Positions 45,098 through 54,222 of a stretch of 61,869 nucleotides of DNA are shown piece by piece. Position numbers and translations under genes: made by a program. Every line of letters starts with the position of its first letter. Position 1 is the first letter of the stretch. Source of the stretch: Desulfotignum sp. (GTDB lineage: Bacteria; Desulfobacterota; Desulfobacteria; Desulfobacterales; Desulfobacteraceae); assembly GCA_011390335.1 (NCBI GenBank), contig JAABSO010000025.1:1-61869 (forward strand), in the 5' to 3' direction. The notes beneath the pieces were generated by a model that had not been told where the DNA came from, searched no databases, and saw only the letters and a program-made list of their open reading frames with translations.

Positions 45098-47494
45098 TTA
45101 GTTTGTCTTCGGCGTGAGCACCATCACCTGTGATATATCCTTTCCCGACAGAAACCGGAGGGGCACCTGGTCTCCGTTGGCCCACAATTTTGCCAGATCG
45201 TTGTAGTGCCTGCTCTTAAAATGCCCTGATTGCCCGGGCGGGCTGATGATACTGGAATTTTCCGGATCAACAAAATCCACCATAATCCGGATAACCCCGC
45301 CTGAATCCATCTTAAAGGGGTTGCCAAGCTCCCAGAAGCCTGAATTGATGGTGAAATGATCGCCATGGGTAGAAATGGGATCAAGATTCAAAAAGCCCAG
45401 TTTGCTGCCCAGAGGATGTTCAAAAAACATCTGGTGGCTGCGGCCCCAGCGCCATTTATCCGGATTTTTCCCCTGCATCTCGTTCAATTGTGCCACAGCT
45501 GCTCTCATGCTTTTACGGATGATGTCATCTTGGCCCTCTTTAACGTCCGGAGTGGTAATGTCATCGTAAAGCGCATGGTCGGGCTCGCCGGCCATCCTTG
45601 TCAGGGCAAGATCCGGAATATAGAGGAGGTAGGACTGGCTTAAACCTTCATTCCAAAGATCCTCTCCGGTCTCATCGGAAAGGGTATGCTTCATCATTTG
45701 GGAATAGAAGGCATTGAACAGGGGAGCTGCCGGGCTGTCCATGGTGATATGATGGTCCCATGCCTTGAGGATATTGACATACCGCTCGAATTCATCATCC
45801 CTGCAGGCATCCGTCACCAGGGGGGTCCAGAGTTCGGCCACCACAGATTCCGTGTCGAGCTGCATGGCGCGCAGTTCATCCAGGCTGATCTTTTGTTCTC
45901 CCCGCTGATTCATGATACGTTCAAACCGGGTGGCGCGCTGAAACAGATAATAATTGGTCAGGTGATAGGGCACGTTTCCCGGATCATTGTTAAAGGAAGC
46001 CACATAGCCGGCAGGAGGGTTATAATCATAGGGAAGGTCTTCATGGGACACATACCCGGTCCATTCGTATTCACCGGTCCAGCCGGGAACAGGGTAGCTG
46101 CCGTCCCCTTTTTTGCGTAGGGGAGCCGAAGCCGTGAACTGCCACCCGATATTTCCTTCCTGGTCGGCATATCCCATGCCCAGGTTGATGGTTTTGATCT
46201 TGCCCAGGGCTTCACGGAATTCAGTGAAATTTTGCGCCTGGTTCATGTGCAGCAGCCCTTCAATGTCTGTGGCCGGATGGTCAAAGGCGGCCCACTGCAT
46301 GGCGCAATCGGCCGGCGCCATGGGCATCAGTTTTGAGATCATGGGGCCGTGGCGCGATACCCTGATGGAATAGGGCTCTTGCCGGAAGCCTTTCTTGTCT
46401 TTAATCCTCAGGGTTTCGGTGATGATTTTAAAATCCTGGTACCCGTTTTCAGTAAGGTATTGGTTTGGATTGTCCGGGTTGATTTTTTCGACAAAATAAT
46501 CCAGTTCATCCCCCCTGCCGTTGACGGCGCTCCAGGCAATCTTGCCGTTATATCCCAAAGGACCGATACCCGGCACACCCGGAAGGGAGCCGCCGGCCAC
46601 GTCATATCCCCCGCCATTGATCCGCATCATATAAAAGAGGGCGGGCAGGGTGGGCTTCAGGTCTGGACTTCCGGCAAACAGGGCCTTGCCCGATGCCGTC
46701 ATTTTCCCGGAAAAGATCATCCAGTTGCTGGCGGCGATTTCCATGGGAAAAAGATCCACTGCGGCCTGGGCATCCACCGGATTTGATGGGAACCTGTGAA
46801 ATTTGCTCTTCAGGGTTCCCAGGGGAACCGGGCTCAGGCGTTTCCCTGTCAGGGTGGGGGCAAAATCCGGATAAGAGGGGGTGATGAAAGCAGCGGTTTC
46901 TTCACCCGCATGTTCTGCAAGGCGGTAAAGTACCAGGTCTGCATAGAGGGACCGGGTGAGGCTGAATCCCATCAAAAGCCCTGCAGCCACACAATCTTCG
47001 CCTGTCCAGAGACCGGGCCTGGCCCTCAAAATGACAAATTCTCTGGGAAGGGGCTCATTTCCGTTGATACAGGCATTGATGCCGGCGGCATAGGCATCCA
47101 CCGCGGCCCGGGATTCATCGGACAAGGCTTTGTACCCTTTCTTTGCCAGCCGTTTGAATCCGATGGTCCTGAGAAATTTGTCCTTTTCAAGGGTGGCCTC
47201 GCCCAGCAGGGTCGAAAGCTCGCCACGGCCTGCAAGGCGGGTCAGCTCCATTTGAAAAAGGCGTTCACGCGCCGTGATATAGCCCTGGGCGAAAAAAAGA
47301 TCGTCCCTGTTTTCTGCAAAAATATGGGGTATGGCATATTCATCGGTTTTCACCTCAACCTTTGATTTCAGGCCGTCCAGAACAAGGGTCCCGGTATACC
47401 CCGGCACTGCCAGGCGGAAAAAAGTTTGGTATGCCCCATAGACAATGATCCCAATTAGAAATAGCACACCCGCAAGAATTTTGATTTTTTTCAT
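45098..47494 (-). CDS. Penicillin-acylase-family Ntn hydrolase
   Basis: 798 aa. A signal or anchor helix (about 3-24, KIKILAGVLFLIGIIVYG) exports it to the periplasm. The alpha part (DEYAIPHIFAENRDDLFFAQ, RLFQMELTRLAGRG) is followed by the autocatalytic cleavage site: the beta chain should start at Ser in EIAASNWMIFSG. Family landmarks in beta include GVPGIGPLGYNGKIAW. These enzymes cleave amide bonds in N-acyl compounds such as beta-lactams, acyl-homoserine lactones or lipopeptides. The neighbouring radical SAM, AEC and asparagine-synthetase-like genes make an N-acylated small molecule a reasonable but unproven substrate. Confidence 0.9.
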   Translation of the reverse strand: MKKIKILAGVLFLIGIIVYGAYQTFFRLAVPGYTGTLVLDGLKSKVEVKTDEYAIPHIFAENRDDLFFAQGYITARERLFQMELTRLAGRGELSTLLGEATLEKDKFLRTIGFKRLAKKGYKALSDESRAAVDAYAAGINACINGNEPLPREFVILRARPGLWTGEDCVAAGLLMGFSLTRSLYADLVLYRLAEHAGEETAAFITPSYPDFAPTLTGKRLSPVPLGTLKSKFHRFPSNPVDAQAAVDLFPMEIAASNWMIFSGKMTASGKALFAGSPDLKPTLPALFYMMRINGGGYDVAGGSLPGVPGIGPLGYNGKIAWSAVNGRGDELDYFVEKINPDNPNQYLTENGYQDFKIITETLRIKDKKGFRQEPYSIRVSRHGPMISKLMPMAPADCAMQWAAFDHPATDIEGLLHMNQAQNFTEFREALGKIKTINLGMGYADQEGNIGWQFTASAPLRKKGDGSYPVPGWTGEYEWTGYVSHEDLPYDYNPPAGYVASFNNDPGNVPYHLTNYYLFQRATRFERIMNQRGEQKISLDELRAMQLDTESVVAELWTPLVTDACRDDEFERYVNILKAWDHHITMDSPAAPLFNAFYSQMMKHTLSDETGEDLWNEGLSQSYLLYIPDLALTRMAGEPDHALYDDITTPDVKEGQDDIIRKSMRAAVAQLNEMQGKNPDKWRWGRSHQMFFEHPLGSKLGFLNLDPISTHGDHFTINSGFWELGNPFKMDSGGVIRIMVDFVDPENSSIISPPGQSGHFKSRHYNDLAKLWANGDQVPLRFLSGKDISQVMVLTPKTN

Positions 47495-47674
47495 CTAACC
47501 TCCCAGCCTGATTTTTGTAAAAGGCTAATATTTCACAGGCCATCTGATTTTGTCAATGGTTAACAGAACCGCTAAACAGGCAACAAGTACGGAAAACTGA
47601 TAAAACCCGTCAAAAACTCGCTATTGTTCTTGAACAAGTAGAAAGTACAGGTAAAGTCTTGATTTGAAGAAAAG

Positions 47675-48037
47675 ATGGGCGTGCTTTTGCTTTAATTTCC
47701 GGATACCTCGCCACGGCGGGGTGTCAGATCCCACGATGCACTGGATATTGACGGGCCCGAGCATGATTCTGCCGCCAAGTGGGAGTTTCCCGGCGGGAAA
47801 ATCAAACCCGGAGAAATCCCTGAAAACTGCCTTAAAATGGAAATTGACGAGGAGCCGAGGAACTGTCCATACAGGTGGCGGTGCATCACGCCCGGCCTTA
47901 AAATGTTCAGGCAGCCGGTCAGCTATCCACCGGCAGCTGGCTATCGACTTGCAGCTCGGAGAGCTGACCACCCACTTCGAGCTGGCATGAAAGTGGACAC
48001 GGTGACGGCCCTGGCTTCAGAATCCCTTATACAGTAA
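47675..48037 (+). pseudogene. Nudix (MutT-like) hydrolase remnant
   Basis: Frame 3 from 47675 reads MGVLLL and hits TAA at 47693-47695; after it the same frame is open to 48037. It contains AAKWEFPGGKIKPGE and IPENCLKMEIDEE, which match the Nudix box G-x5-E-x7-R-E-x2-E-E, except that the Arg is Met. The N-terminal sheet is missing and sequence past the box soon loses similarity. The gene is broken and probably inactive. Confidence 0.7.
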
Positions 48038-48056
48038 GGGGTGGGAATGATTTCAA

Positions 48057-49658
48057 TTAGACTGCTGCTTCGGGTTCCGACCTGTTGTGTTTCAAATCGC
48101 CATCCACCGTGCCGTTGACCTTTTCCCTTTCCTCGGCAAAATCGAATCCCGTCCAGATGCCGATGGAGTTGAGAATGGAATCCTGGGGGTGATACTGCCT
48201 GAAAATTTTAAAGTAATAGGCCGCTTCTTTGCTGTTGATGACGGCTTTGGGATGCCTTGCTTTGACCTCTTCAAACTCTTCATCGCTCATCAGGTTGGCC
48301 AGCCGTTCCCCGAGATCTTCGCAGCCGGCACCCTGGGTGTACTGCACCTTGTACCGCCATAAAATTTCGTCCGGCAGGTATCCGGTATCCTGAAACGCTT
48401 CCCGGAGGATCCATTTTTCTATTTTTGCCCCATTGTGCTCCTGAATTTTGAGTTCCGGCGGTATCTGCATACCCAGCTTGATCATTTCCACATCCAGAAA
48501 CGGCACCCGCAGCTCCAGGCTGAACAGCATGCCCATTCGGTCGGCCCGCTGCAGGTTGATGTTGTGCAGGTTTTGAATGCACCGCCGGGCCTCCAGATTG
48601 AGCTTGTCAACCGGAAAATGCTTCATGTAGTGATACCCGGTAAAGACTTCGTCCGCCCCTTCACCGGTCAGCACGACTGTGCAGTGTTCGGCCGCGGCCT
48701 TGCAGGTGAAATAACAGGGCACGGCGCACCGGACCAGAGAGGGATCATAGGTTTCCAGTTTGTTGATGACAACAGGCAATGCTTCATAATAATCATCTTC
48801 GGTAAAAACATACTCATGATGGGTGGAGCCGATATGTTTGGCAGCGATCCGGGCCGCCTTGATATCATCGCTGAGGTTTCCGTCCTGGTCCTTCATACCC
48901 ACTACATAGGTGTGAAGATGGGGAATTTCATCCGCTGCAATGGCCGCCACCAGGCTGCTGTCCAGTCCCCCGCTTAAGAAAGATCCCACAGGGATTTCCG
49001 GGTCGGCCAGAAGCCGTTTTTTCACACATTTGATGAATGTCTCCCGTATTGCCTTGGCGGCGGAGGTTTTTTCGGTCATCATGTGATCTGTTACCGGCGG
49101 CACCTTGTAGAACTGAACAAAGCCTTCTGCCGGGGTATAATAGTAGCCGGCGGGAAACTCATGGACCTCTTCCACACCGGCAAGGCTCATGGCACCCAGT
49201 TCTGACGTAAAATACAGTTTTCCGTCAATATACCCGTAATACAGGGGCTTGATTCCCACAGGGTCCCGGGCCAGCAGAAAACTGTCTCCGTCAAACAGGG
49301 CAAAGGCGAACATGCCGTCCAGCTTTTCAACGCAGGACGGGCCGAATTCCTGGTACAGGTGAAGAATGGTCTCCGTGTCTGACAGGGTTTTGAACGCATA
49401 TTTGGAAGTCAACCCAGACCGAAGCGTTTCAAAATTGTATATCTCACCATTGGCAATAATGCCTTTTTGGCCGTCAGCAGTCAGAATGGGTTGATGGCCG
49501 GTGGCGACATCCACAATGGACAGACGGGTATGTCCCACCGTAAAGTTGTTGCCGCTGTGAATTCCCCTGTCATCAGGACCCCGGTGCTTCAGCGCATCCA
49601 GCATCCGGTTTATGGTTTTTTCATCCTTGACACCAAAACATCCTGCAATACCGCACAT
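48057..49658 (-). CDS. asnB: Asparagine synthetase (glutamine-hydrolysing)
   Basis: 533 aa from ATG 49658, so that the product starts MCGIAG and Cys1 can be freed; a TTG two codons upstream is less likely. All expected glutaminase parts are present: LKHRGPDDRG, GHTRLSIVD and NGEIYN. The synthetase domain has SFLSGGLDSSL and GEGADEVFTGY. It makes asparagine from aspartate, glutamine and ATP. It contrasts with the homologue at 38667, which lacks Cys1. A promoter with an operator-like repeat lies upstream. Confidence 0.94.
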   Translation of the reverse strand: MCGIAGCFGVKDEKTINRMLDALKHRGPDDRGIHSGNNFTVGHTRLSIVDVATGHQPILTADGQKGIIANGEIYNFETLRSGLTSKYAFKTLSDTETILHLYQEFGPSCVEKLDGMFAFALFDGDSFLLARDPVGIKPLYYGYIDGKLYFTSELGAMSLAGVEEVHEFPAGYYYTPAEGFVQFYKVPPVTDHMMTEKTSAAKAIRETFIKCVKKRLLADPEIPVGSFLSGGLDSSLVAAIAADEIPHLHTYVVGMKDQDGNLSDDIKAARIAAKHIGSTHHEYVFTEDDYYEALPVVINKLETYDPSLVRCAVPCYFTCKAAAEHCTVVLTGEGADEVFTGYHYMKHFPVDKLNLEARRCIQNLHNINLQRADRMGMLFSLELRVPFLDVEMIKLGMQIPPELKIQEHNGAKIEKWILREAFQDTGYLPDEILWRYKVQYTQGAGCEDLGERLANLMSDEEFEEVKARHPKAVINSKEAAYYFKIFRQYHPQDSILNSIGIWTGFDFAEEREKVNGTVDGDLKHNRSEPEAAV

Positions 49659-50003
49659 GGCCAAATCCTTTCTTTTGTATGATTGATACCAGCTACTGCA
49701 AAATATTTTTATATAAACATTTTTTATAAATATATTTTCTAAATGAAATATTAAAATTTAAACATACTGAACACAATTCAGAATGTCAAGGCATTTTTCA
49801 GGAAGGCCCTGTCCGGTCGATCCGGCATCAAAATCGTCTGTTTCCAATACCGGCCATGTGGAATAACGGTTTGAAAACCGAATCAACAGCGTATCCGCTG
49901 TCCAAAGTATTTGGCGGATCACCCGAAGATTGGCAAGCTTCAGCTCCAATATGATTTATGGATAGCAAAACAGTCGATAAGGACAATCTGCTTTACAAAA
50001 AGA
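49659..50003. other. Intergenic region upstream of asnB
   Basis: AT-rich from 49683 to 49790 and without a credible gene. It contains the asnB promoter region (listed separately). The remainder (49800-50003) has a minus-strand reading frame without recognisable features; I see nothing else of note. Confidence 0.5.
49761..49789 (-). promoter_or_regulatory. asnB promoter with inverted repeat in the spacer
   Basis: On the minus strand TTGACA (49789-49784) and TATGTT (49766-49761) are separated by 17 nt. A perfect inverted repeat CTGAA-5 nt-TTCAG (49767-49781) fills the spacer, a position typical for a repressor or spacer-reshaping activator. The mRNA leader would be about 95 nt. Confidence 0.55.
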
Positions 50004-51413
50004 TTATTCCTCAAGCAGATTCTCCCCTTCTTCGGGGGTTCTGGAAGCCCTGGCCTGTCGCCGCAGCTGCACATCCTCGCTGGCCAGGTGGCCTTCCGCA
50101 GAAGTGCTGAGCTCTTCTGAGTCCCGTGGACCGATAAATTCTTTTTGCTGCGGCCGATCCGGAGGCTGCGGCTGTTCCTCCATGTGCACCGAGACCCCGT
50201 GGGGAAACAGTACCTCCCTTGCCTCGTCGGGCATGGATATATTTTCCCTTTCAAAGGAGCTTTTGACCAGGCGCAGGAGGGAGGAGGTCAGCTTGAATCC
50301 GTTGTGCACAGAGAGATTATACCAGAAATAGACTTTCAGGTTCACCGTGGCCGAGCCGAGGCTGTCAACCAGAACCAGGGCTTCAGGTTTATCGAGCACT
50401 GCAGGATGTTCACCGAGGATGGTAAAAACAGTTTTCTGGGCAAAGGAAATTTCGTTGTCGAATCCGATGCCCACCTCGAATGTTCCCCGGCAGTTCGGGT
50501 TGGCCGTATAGTTGCGGATAATGGATTTATAAACGATGGAATTCGGGATCTGCACATGGTTACCATCCAGGTTCATCAAGACCGTACCCCGTGTGGTTAC
50601 CTTCTCGACAATGCCGGTATGCTCGTTTATCTCGACCACGTCACCGATGCGGAAAGGATTACGGAGGCTGATAAGGATGCTTGCCAGATAATTTTCCAGA
50701 ATATCGCGAAATGCGATACCGGCAACTAGGCCGGCGATACCGGTTCCGCCGAGAATAGTGGTGGCCAGGCTCGACAGTCCGGCAATCTGCAAGGCAAAGT
50801 AAATACCGATGAGCACCGCCAGAACGGTTGTGATCCGTGACGTTACATCGCGCAGCAGCGGCTTGAGCCTGCGGTCAAGAAGGCTGCTGAAGTATCTGAT
50901 GATAATTCTGATGAACAGCAGAAAAATCAGCAGAGCTGCGATTCCAAACATCAGGCGCGGCAGTCTTTTGAGAGAGGCTTTCCACATCTCGTTCATTTCG
51001 TTGAATACAGGGGCCATGTCCCAGAAAGAAGGTGCGATAACCTGGATATGATTGACAACTGCGGCAACATCTGAAATCTTGCGGGCCAGTTCACCTGCCC
51101 ATTTTCGATAATCTTCCGTGTCGGTGCGCCCGTTCATGAATACCACACCCTCTTCAACCGCGACACTGATATCGAAAAACCAGCCGGTGGCTTCGAGGAT
51201 TTTGGTTAATCGGTCTTCAATGGCCTCATCTTCGGCGACTGGAAGAATATTGATTTTGCTGTCGCCTCCGGAAGGAACTGTTATTTCTCCTGTAGTATCG
51301 TCCTGTTGTGCGGATGAGTGACTGACCGCCATCATCAGGATGAAGCAGGCCAGAAAACCAGCGATTAAAATGCTCAGAAAGGGGGTGATGGGTGTGCGCA
51401 GATTCGGGGCCAT
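50004..51413 (-). CDS. MscS-family channel with periplasmic BON domain
   Basis: 469 aa. A signal peptide (FLSILIAGFLACFILMM, then AQQ) precedes a ~70-residue BON-type domain (EDRLTKILEATGWFFDISVA, VVFMNGRTDTEDYRKWAGEL, VVNHIQVIAP). Three membrane helices follow, then the MscS pore and beta domain (AGLVAGIAFRDILENYLASI, FRIGDVVEI, VQIPNSIVYKS). BON domains bind phospholipid membranes, so this channel may sense outer-membrane or periplasmic state. The last 70 residues are hydrophilic and Gln/Pro-rich. The gene may share an operon with the AI-2E family gene 45 nt upstream. Confidence 0.9.
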   Translation of the reverse strand: MAPNLRTPITPFLSILIAGFLACFILMMAVSHSSAQQDDTTGEITVPSGGDSKINILPVAEDEAIEDRLTKILEATGWFFDISVAVEEGVVFMNGRTDTEDYRKWAGELARKISDVAAVVNHIQVIAPSFWDMAPVFNEMNEMWKASLKRLPRLMFGIAALLIFLLFIRIIIRYFSSLLDRRLKPLLRDVTSRITTVLAVLIGIYFALQIAGLSSLATTILGGTGIAGLVAGIAFRDILENYLASILISLRNPFRIGDVVEINEHTGIVEKVTTRGTVLMNLDGNHVQIPNSIVYKSIIRNYTANPNCRGTFEVGIGFDNEISFAQKTVFTILGEHPAVLDKPEALVLVDSLGSATVNLKVYFWYNLSVHNGFKLTSSLLRLVKSSFERENISMPDEAREVLFPHGVSVHMEEQPQPPDRPQQKEFIGPRDSEELSTSAEGHLASEDVQLRRQARASRTPEEGENLLEE

Positions 51414-51458
51414 ATGAGCTAATCACAGTGATAGGAGGGATAGGGATAAAGGGATAGT

Positions 51459-52511
51459 TTACTTATTGGTACCATCGATTCCTCCCGTTTCCCCAAGGAC
51501 ATCTTCTATATACAGCATTTTGACAAGCACCATGGCGGCGGCCGTAAGAGGGGTGGCAAGCAAAAGTCCGAGAAAGCCCAGAGTGCTGCCGAAAACCACC
51601 AGTGAGGTGAGAGTCAGGACCGGCGGCAAGGATACTGCCTTCTGCTGAATGAGCGGAGTGACAATGTAGCTTTCGATACCCTGTATCAAAAGGTAGAGCA
51701 AAAGTACATACAGGGCGGTTGCCGGAGACACGGTATATCCCAGGAGAATAGCCGGAATAATTGCGAGAATCGGCCCGATGTTGGGGATAAAGGTCAAAAT
51801 ACCGGCAAGAACCGCAAGGCTGAGAGGCACAGGAACATTAAGGAAATATAAACCGATAAAGGTAGAGACACTTACCATCAGCATGCCGATGAATCTGCCG
51901 ATAAGCCAGTGACCAAGCGTGTAGTCAAGGGCGCTGAAGATTTGCTCCGCCCGCTGTCGTCCATTTTGCGGTACCAGGCCTATGATACCGCTGATGTAGT
52001 ATTGAGGGGTGAAGCAGAAATACAAGCCGACGAAGAGAATAATGAAGATGCTGGCAATCACACCGAAAGTGGTGGCGAAAAAGCCAAGGGCCTGGCTGCT
52101 TATTTTCCCGGCGGATGAGTCAGCAGAAGATCCGCCCAAGGCCCCGAAAAGATTCTCGAGCCAGTCCAGGTGATTTATTTTCTCCCTGAGATTCTGGAAG
52201 GCCTCGGGAATCTTCTCCACCAGCTGTCTTCCCTGTTCGGCAAGCTGCGGAGCCAGCAGAATGAAGAAGGCGAAGACGGCAATGATCAGAAGAAAAAGTG
52301 TAATGGCTATGCTCCAATTTTCCGGCAGATGATCAAATCTGCCGAATAGAAAACTGCTCAGTCCCCGGATAAAAATGGAGAAGAGGATACCGGTGAAAAT
52401 TAGGAGCAGTACCTGCACAGCTGACTTCAACAACAGGGATATCAGGATAAAAAGAGCCAATAGACCAAGTGTGATAAGAATCAGCTTTGTATATTCTGTT
52501 GTCTTAATCAT
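51459..52511 (-). CDS. AI-2E family transporter (PerM/YdgG-like)
   Basis: 350 aa, about eight membrane helices. The C-terminal pattern (FIPNIGPILAIIPAILLGY, then LIQGIESYIVTPLIQQKAVS and TLTSLVVFGSTLGFLGLLLA) defines the AI-2E exporter family, whose real substrates vary and may include ions. Its ATG overlaps the stop of a 14-codon leader reading frame (AATGATTAAG), so its translation may depend on that leader. Confidence 0.9.
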   Translation of the reverse strand: MIKTTEYTKLILITLGLLALFILISLLLKSAVQVLLLIFTGILFSIFIRGLSSFLFGRFDHLPENWSIAITLFLLIIAVFAFFILLAPQLAEQGRQLVEKIPEAFQNLREKINHLDWLENLFGALGGSSADSSAGKISSQALGFFATTFGVIASIFIILFVGLYFCFTPQYYISGIIGLVPQNGRQRAEQIFSALDYTLGHWLIGRFIGMLMVSVSTFIGLYFLNVPVPLSLAVLAGILTFIPNIGPILAIIPAILLGYTVSPATALYVLLLYLLIQGIESYIVTPLIQQKAVSLPPVLTLTSLVVFGSTLGFLGLLLATPLTAAAMVLVKMLYIEDVLGETGGIDGTNK

Positions 52512-52548
52512 TGAGAGATAAAAACTGGATTTTTATTGACCAAAACAT
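52504..52548 (-). CDS. 14-codon leader reading frame before the AI-2E family gene
   Basis: ATG at 52548, 7 nt after GGAGG, begins MFWSIKIQFLSLND and ends in TAA at 52506-52504, overlapping the AI-2E start. The GGAGG belongs to a repeated element shared with the marC leader, where it also drives a short frame. It is probably a translated leader rather than a functional peptide. Confidence 0.45.
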   Translation of the reverse strand: MFWSIKIQFLSLND

Positions 52549-52550
52549 AA

Positions 52551-52657
52551 ACAATCCTCCAAAATCCAAATAACACCCATTGCCTGATACAGATACGATA
52601 TATTATACCTGTATCAGGTCAGCTAAGGCAAGAAAAAAAATCAAGTGTTGAAACAGC
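52551..52657 (-). repeat. Promoter-leader repeat, copy A
   Basis: About 107 bp, clearly related to 54970-55080: both share ACAATCCTCCAAAATCCAAAT at one end and AAGGCAAGAAA and AAACAGC toward the other. On the minus strand it carries TTGCCT (52631-52626), 18 nt and a perfect TATAAT (52607-52602), a 10-bp inverted repeat CCTGATACAG/CTGTATCAGG (52583-52592, 52609-52618) centred beside the -10 box, and a GGAGG ribosome site (52560-52556). It is thus a promoter, operator and ribosome site in one module. Confidence 0.85.
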
Positions 52658-52804
52658 GTACTCTGAAATTCAATTTGATTTAATGTGAATCTTAGGGGAT
52701 AATAAAGCAGTTTCAGCAGGGCTGTCACGTGTCGATTCATCTGCGAGAAACGATAACAACAACCATGCCAATAATGGAAAAATTGCCTGAATCAGGATAA
52801 ATAT

Positions 52805-54181
52805 TTGAAAAATGTGAAAAAAGAGAATCAGACCCGACGATTGATGGCGGACATCCGCTACGCCCATACTCTGGCCCGGCTCGGAAAACAGCCGGAGGCG
52901 GTTCGGCTGCTGGAAAGCCGACTTTCCGAACTTCCGGACGAAACCCTGGCCGATCTGCTGCCGGCCCCGGACGTTGACCTCACCAAAGGGGAAGGCGGCC
53001 AGCTGATGCGGATACGCATGTTGGAGTTGCTTGTGGATCTGCGCGGGGTGCCGGACACCGATGATGTGGACACCCTTCGCGCCCTTGCCGTGCTTCAGCC
53101 CCTGGTGCCCGGACGGCTGCGTCGGCTTAGAACCGCGGCCGAGGGGCCGGTGCGGGCCCGGGCCGATACCGTCCTGAACCTGCTGGAGAGCGGCGGTTTC
53201 GGAACAGCCTCAACAGAGGTTCCGCCTCAGGGATCGGTGTCCCCGCTCTCTCCGGAAGACATTCAGGGCCGGATTCGCCATCCGGCCAGCCGGGAAGGGA
53301 CCGCCATCCATAAACTCCAGGGAATACTCGCCGCCAAGAAGGTTCCGGACCACAACTCCCTCAAATCTTTTGCCAAACGGGTCACTCCGGAAAGCCACCC
53401 GGAAGTGGCCGCTGCGATCTCCGACGGCATAGTGCTGTTTCGAATGAGTTCCGTAGAGGCCTATATCGCATTCGGGGACCTGGATGCCGGCATACGCGGG
53501 TATGAAGCCAAACCTTCCTTTATTCTGATCAGTGGGAACCATTTTGAAGCCGAATCCCCGGTGCTGATGACCCCGGCCGAACTCCGGTTTCTGATCGGCG
53601 GGGAGCTGGCCCACATCAAGTTCGGTCATGAACGGATCACCTCCCGGGAGGTCTGGGAAGGGGTTTTCGACAAGGCCCTCACCTTTGTCGAACTGGTGCC
53701 GGTTTTCGGTACCTACCTCAGCAAACTCGGCCGATTTGGACGCATGGCCGGTCAGGCCACCAAAATGGTCAAAAAAGTCGGCAACGTCAGGCAGTACGTT
53801 TCCCATGCCCAGAACATGCTCTCCACCACCCAGGACATTTACCGCCGAAAATCCGGCACGGCGGCGCCGGTCCCGAAGCGCACCGAAGAAGATGATCTGG
53901 TCGGGGCCTTCCGGGTCATGCAGCTGACCGCCGACCGGGCAGGGTTGATTCTCTGCGAAGACCCGGGGGCGGCGGTGCGGGCCATCTTTAAATCCAGCCC
54001 CGGCCTGGTGCCCGATCTGCCCACCGCCGAACAATACGGACTCTTTACGTTCCTCAGCCGCACCGACGACCAGGGCGCCCTGATGTATCAGGAATTGGCC
54101 GTTCGCGTGGCGGCGTTGTTTTCTTTCTATTTATCGGAGGAATATCAGCAGTTAAAGATGACTGAGTATTCTTGCCCCTGA
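52805..54181 (+). CDS. M48-like protein with missing zinc histidine
   Basis: 458 aa from TTG 52805 with AGGATA upstream. The first ~100 residues are helical (YAHTLARLGKQPEAVRLLES). The region around 230-290 resembles a peptidase M48 core, but the HExxH motif reads GELAH (G266-E-L-A-H270), followed by IKFGH. The first zinc His is Gly, so protease activity is doubtful. A hydrophobic stretch near 300-330 (FVELVPVFGTYLSKLG) may contact membranes. The gene is much more GC-rich than its neighbours and stands between the two promoter-leader repeats, suggesting acquisition as part of a cassette. Confidence 0.65.
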   Translation: MKNVKKENQTRRLMADIRYAHTLARLGKQPEAVRLLESRLSELPDETLADLLPAPDVDLTKGEGGQLMRIRMLELLVDLRGVPDTDDVDTLRALAVLQPLVPGRLRRLRTAAEGPVRARADTVLNLLESGGFGTASTEVPPQGSVSPLSPEDIQGRIRHPASREGTAIHKLQGILAAKKVPDHNSLKSFAKRVTPESHPEVAAAISDGIVLFRMSSVEAYIAFGDLDAGIRGYEAKPSFILISGNHFEAESPVLMTPAELRFLIGGELAHIKFGHERITSREVWEGVFDKALTFVELVPVFGTYLSKLGRFGRMAGQATKMVKKVGNVRQYVSHAQNMLSTTQDIYRRKSGTAAPVPKRTEEDDLVGAFRVMQLTADRAGLILCEDPGAAVRAIFKSSPGLVPDLPTAEQYGLFTFLSRTDDQGALMYQELAVRVAALFSFYLSEEYQQLKMTEYSCP

Positions 54182-54222
54182 ATGCCTTACCAGTCTTTAT
54201 TAAAATATTTTTTTGATGGCTT

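Noticed and set aside
49758..49949. 63-codon minus-strand frame upstream of asnB, possible transposase remnant
   Set aside because: No transposase motif and no inverted repeats; it also covers the asnB promoter.
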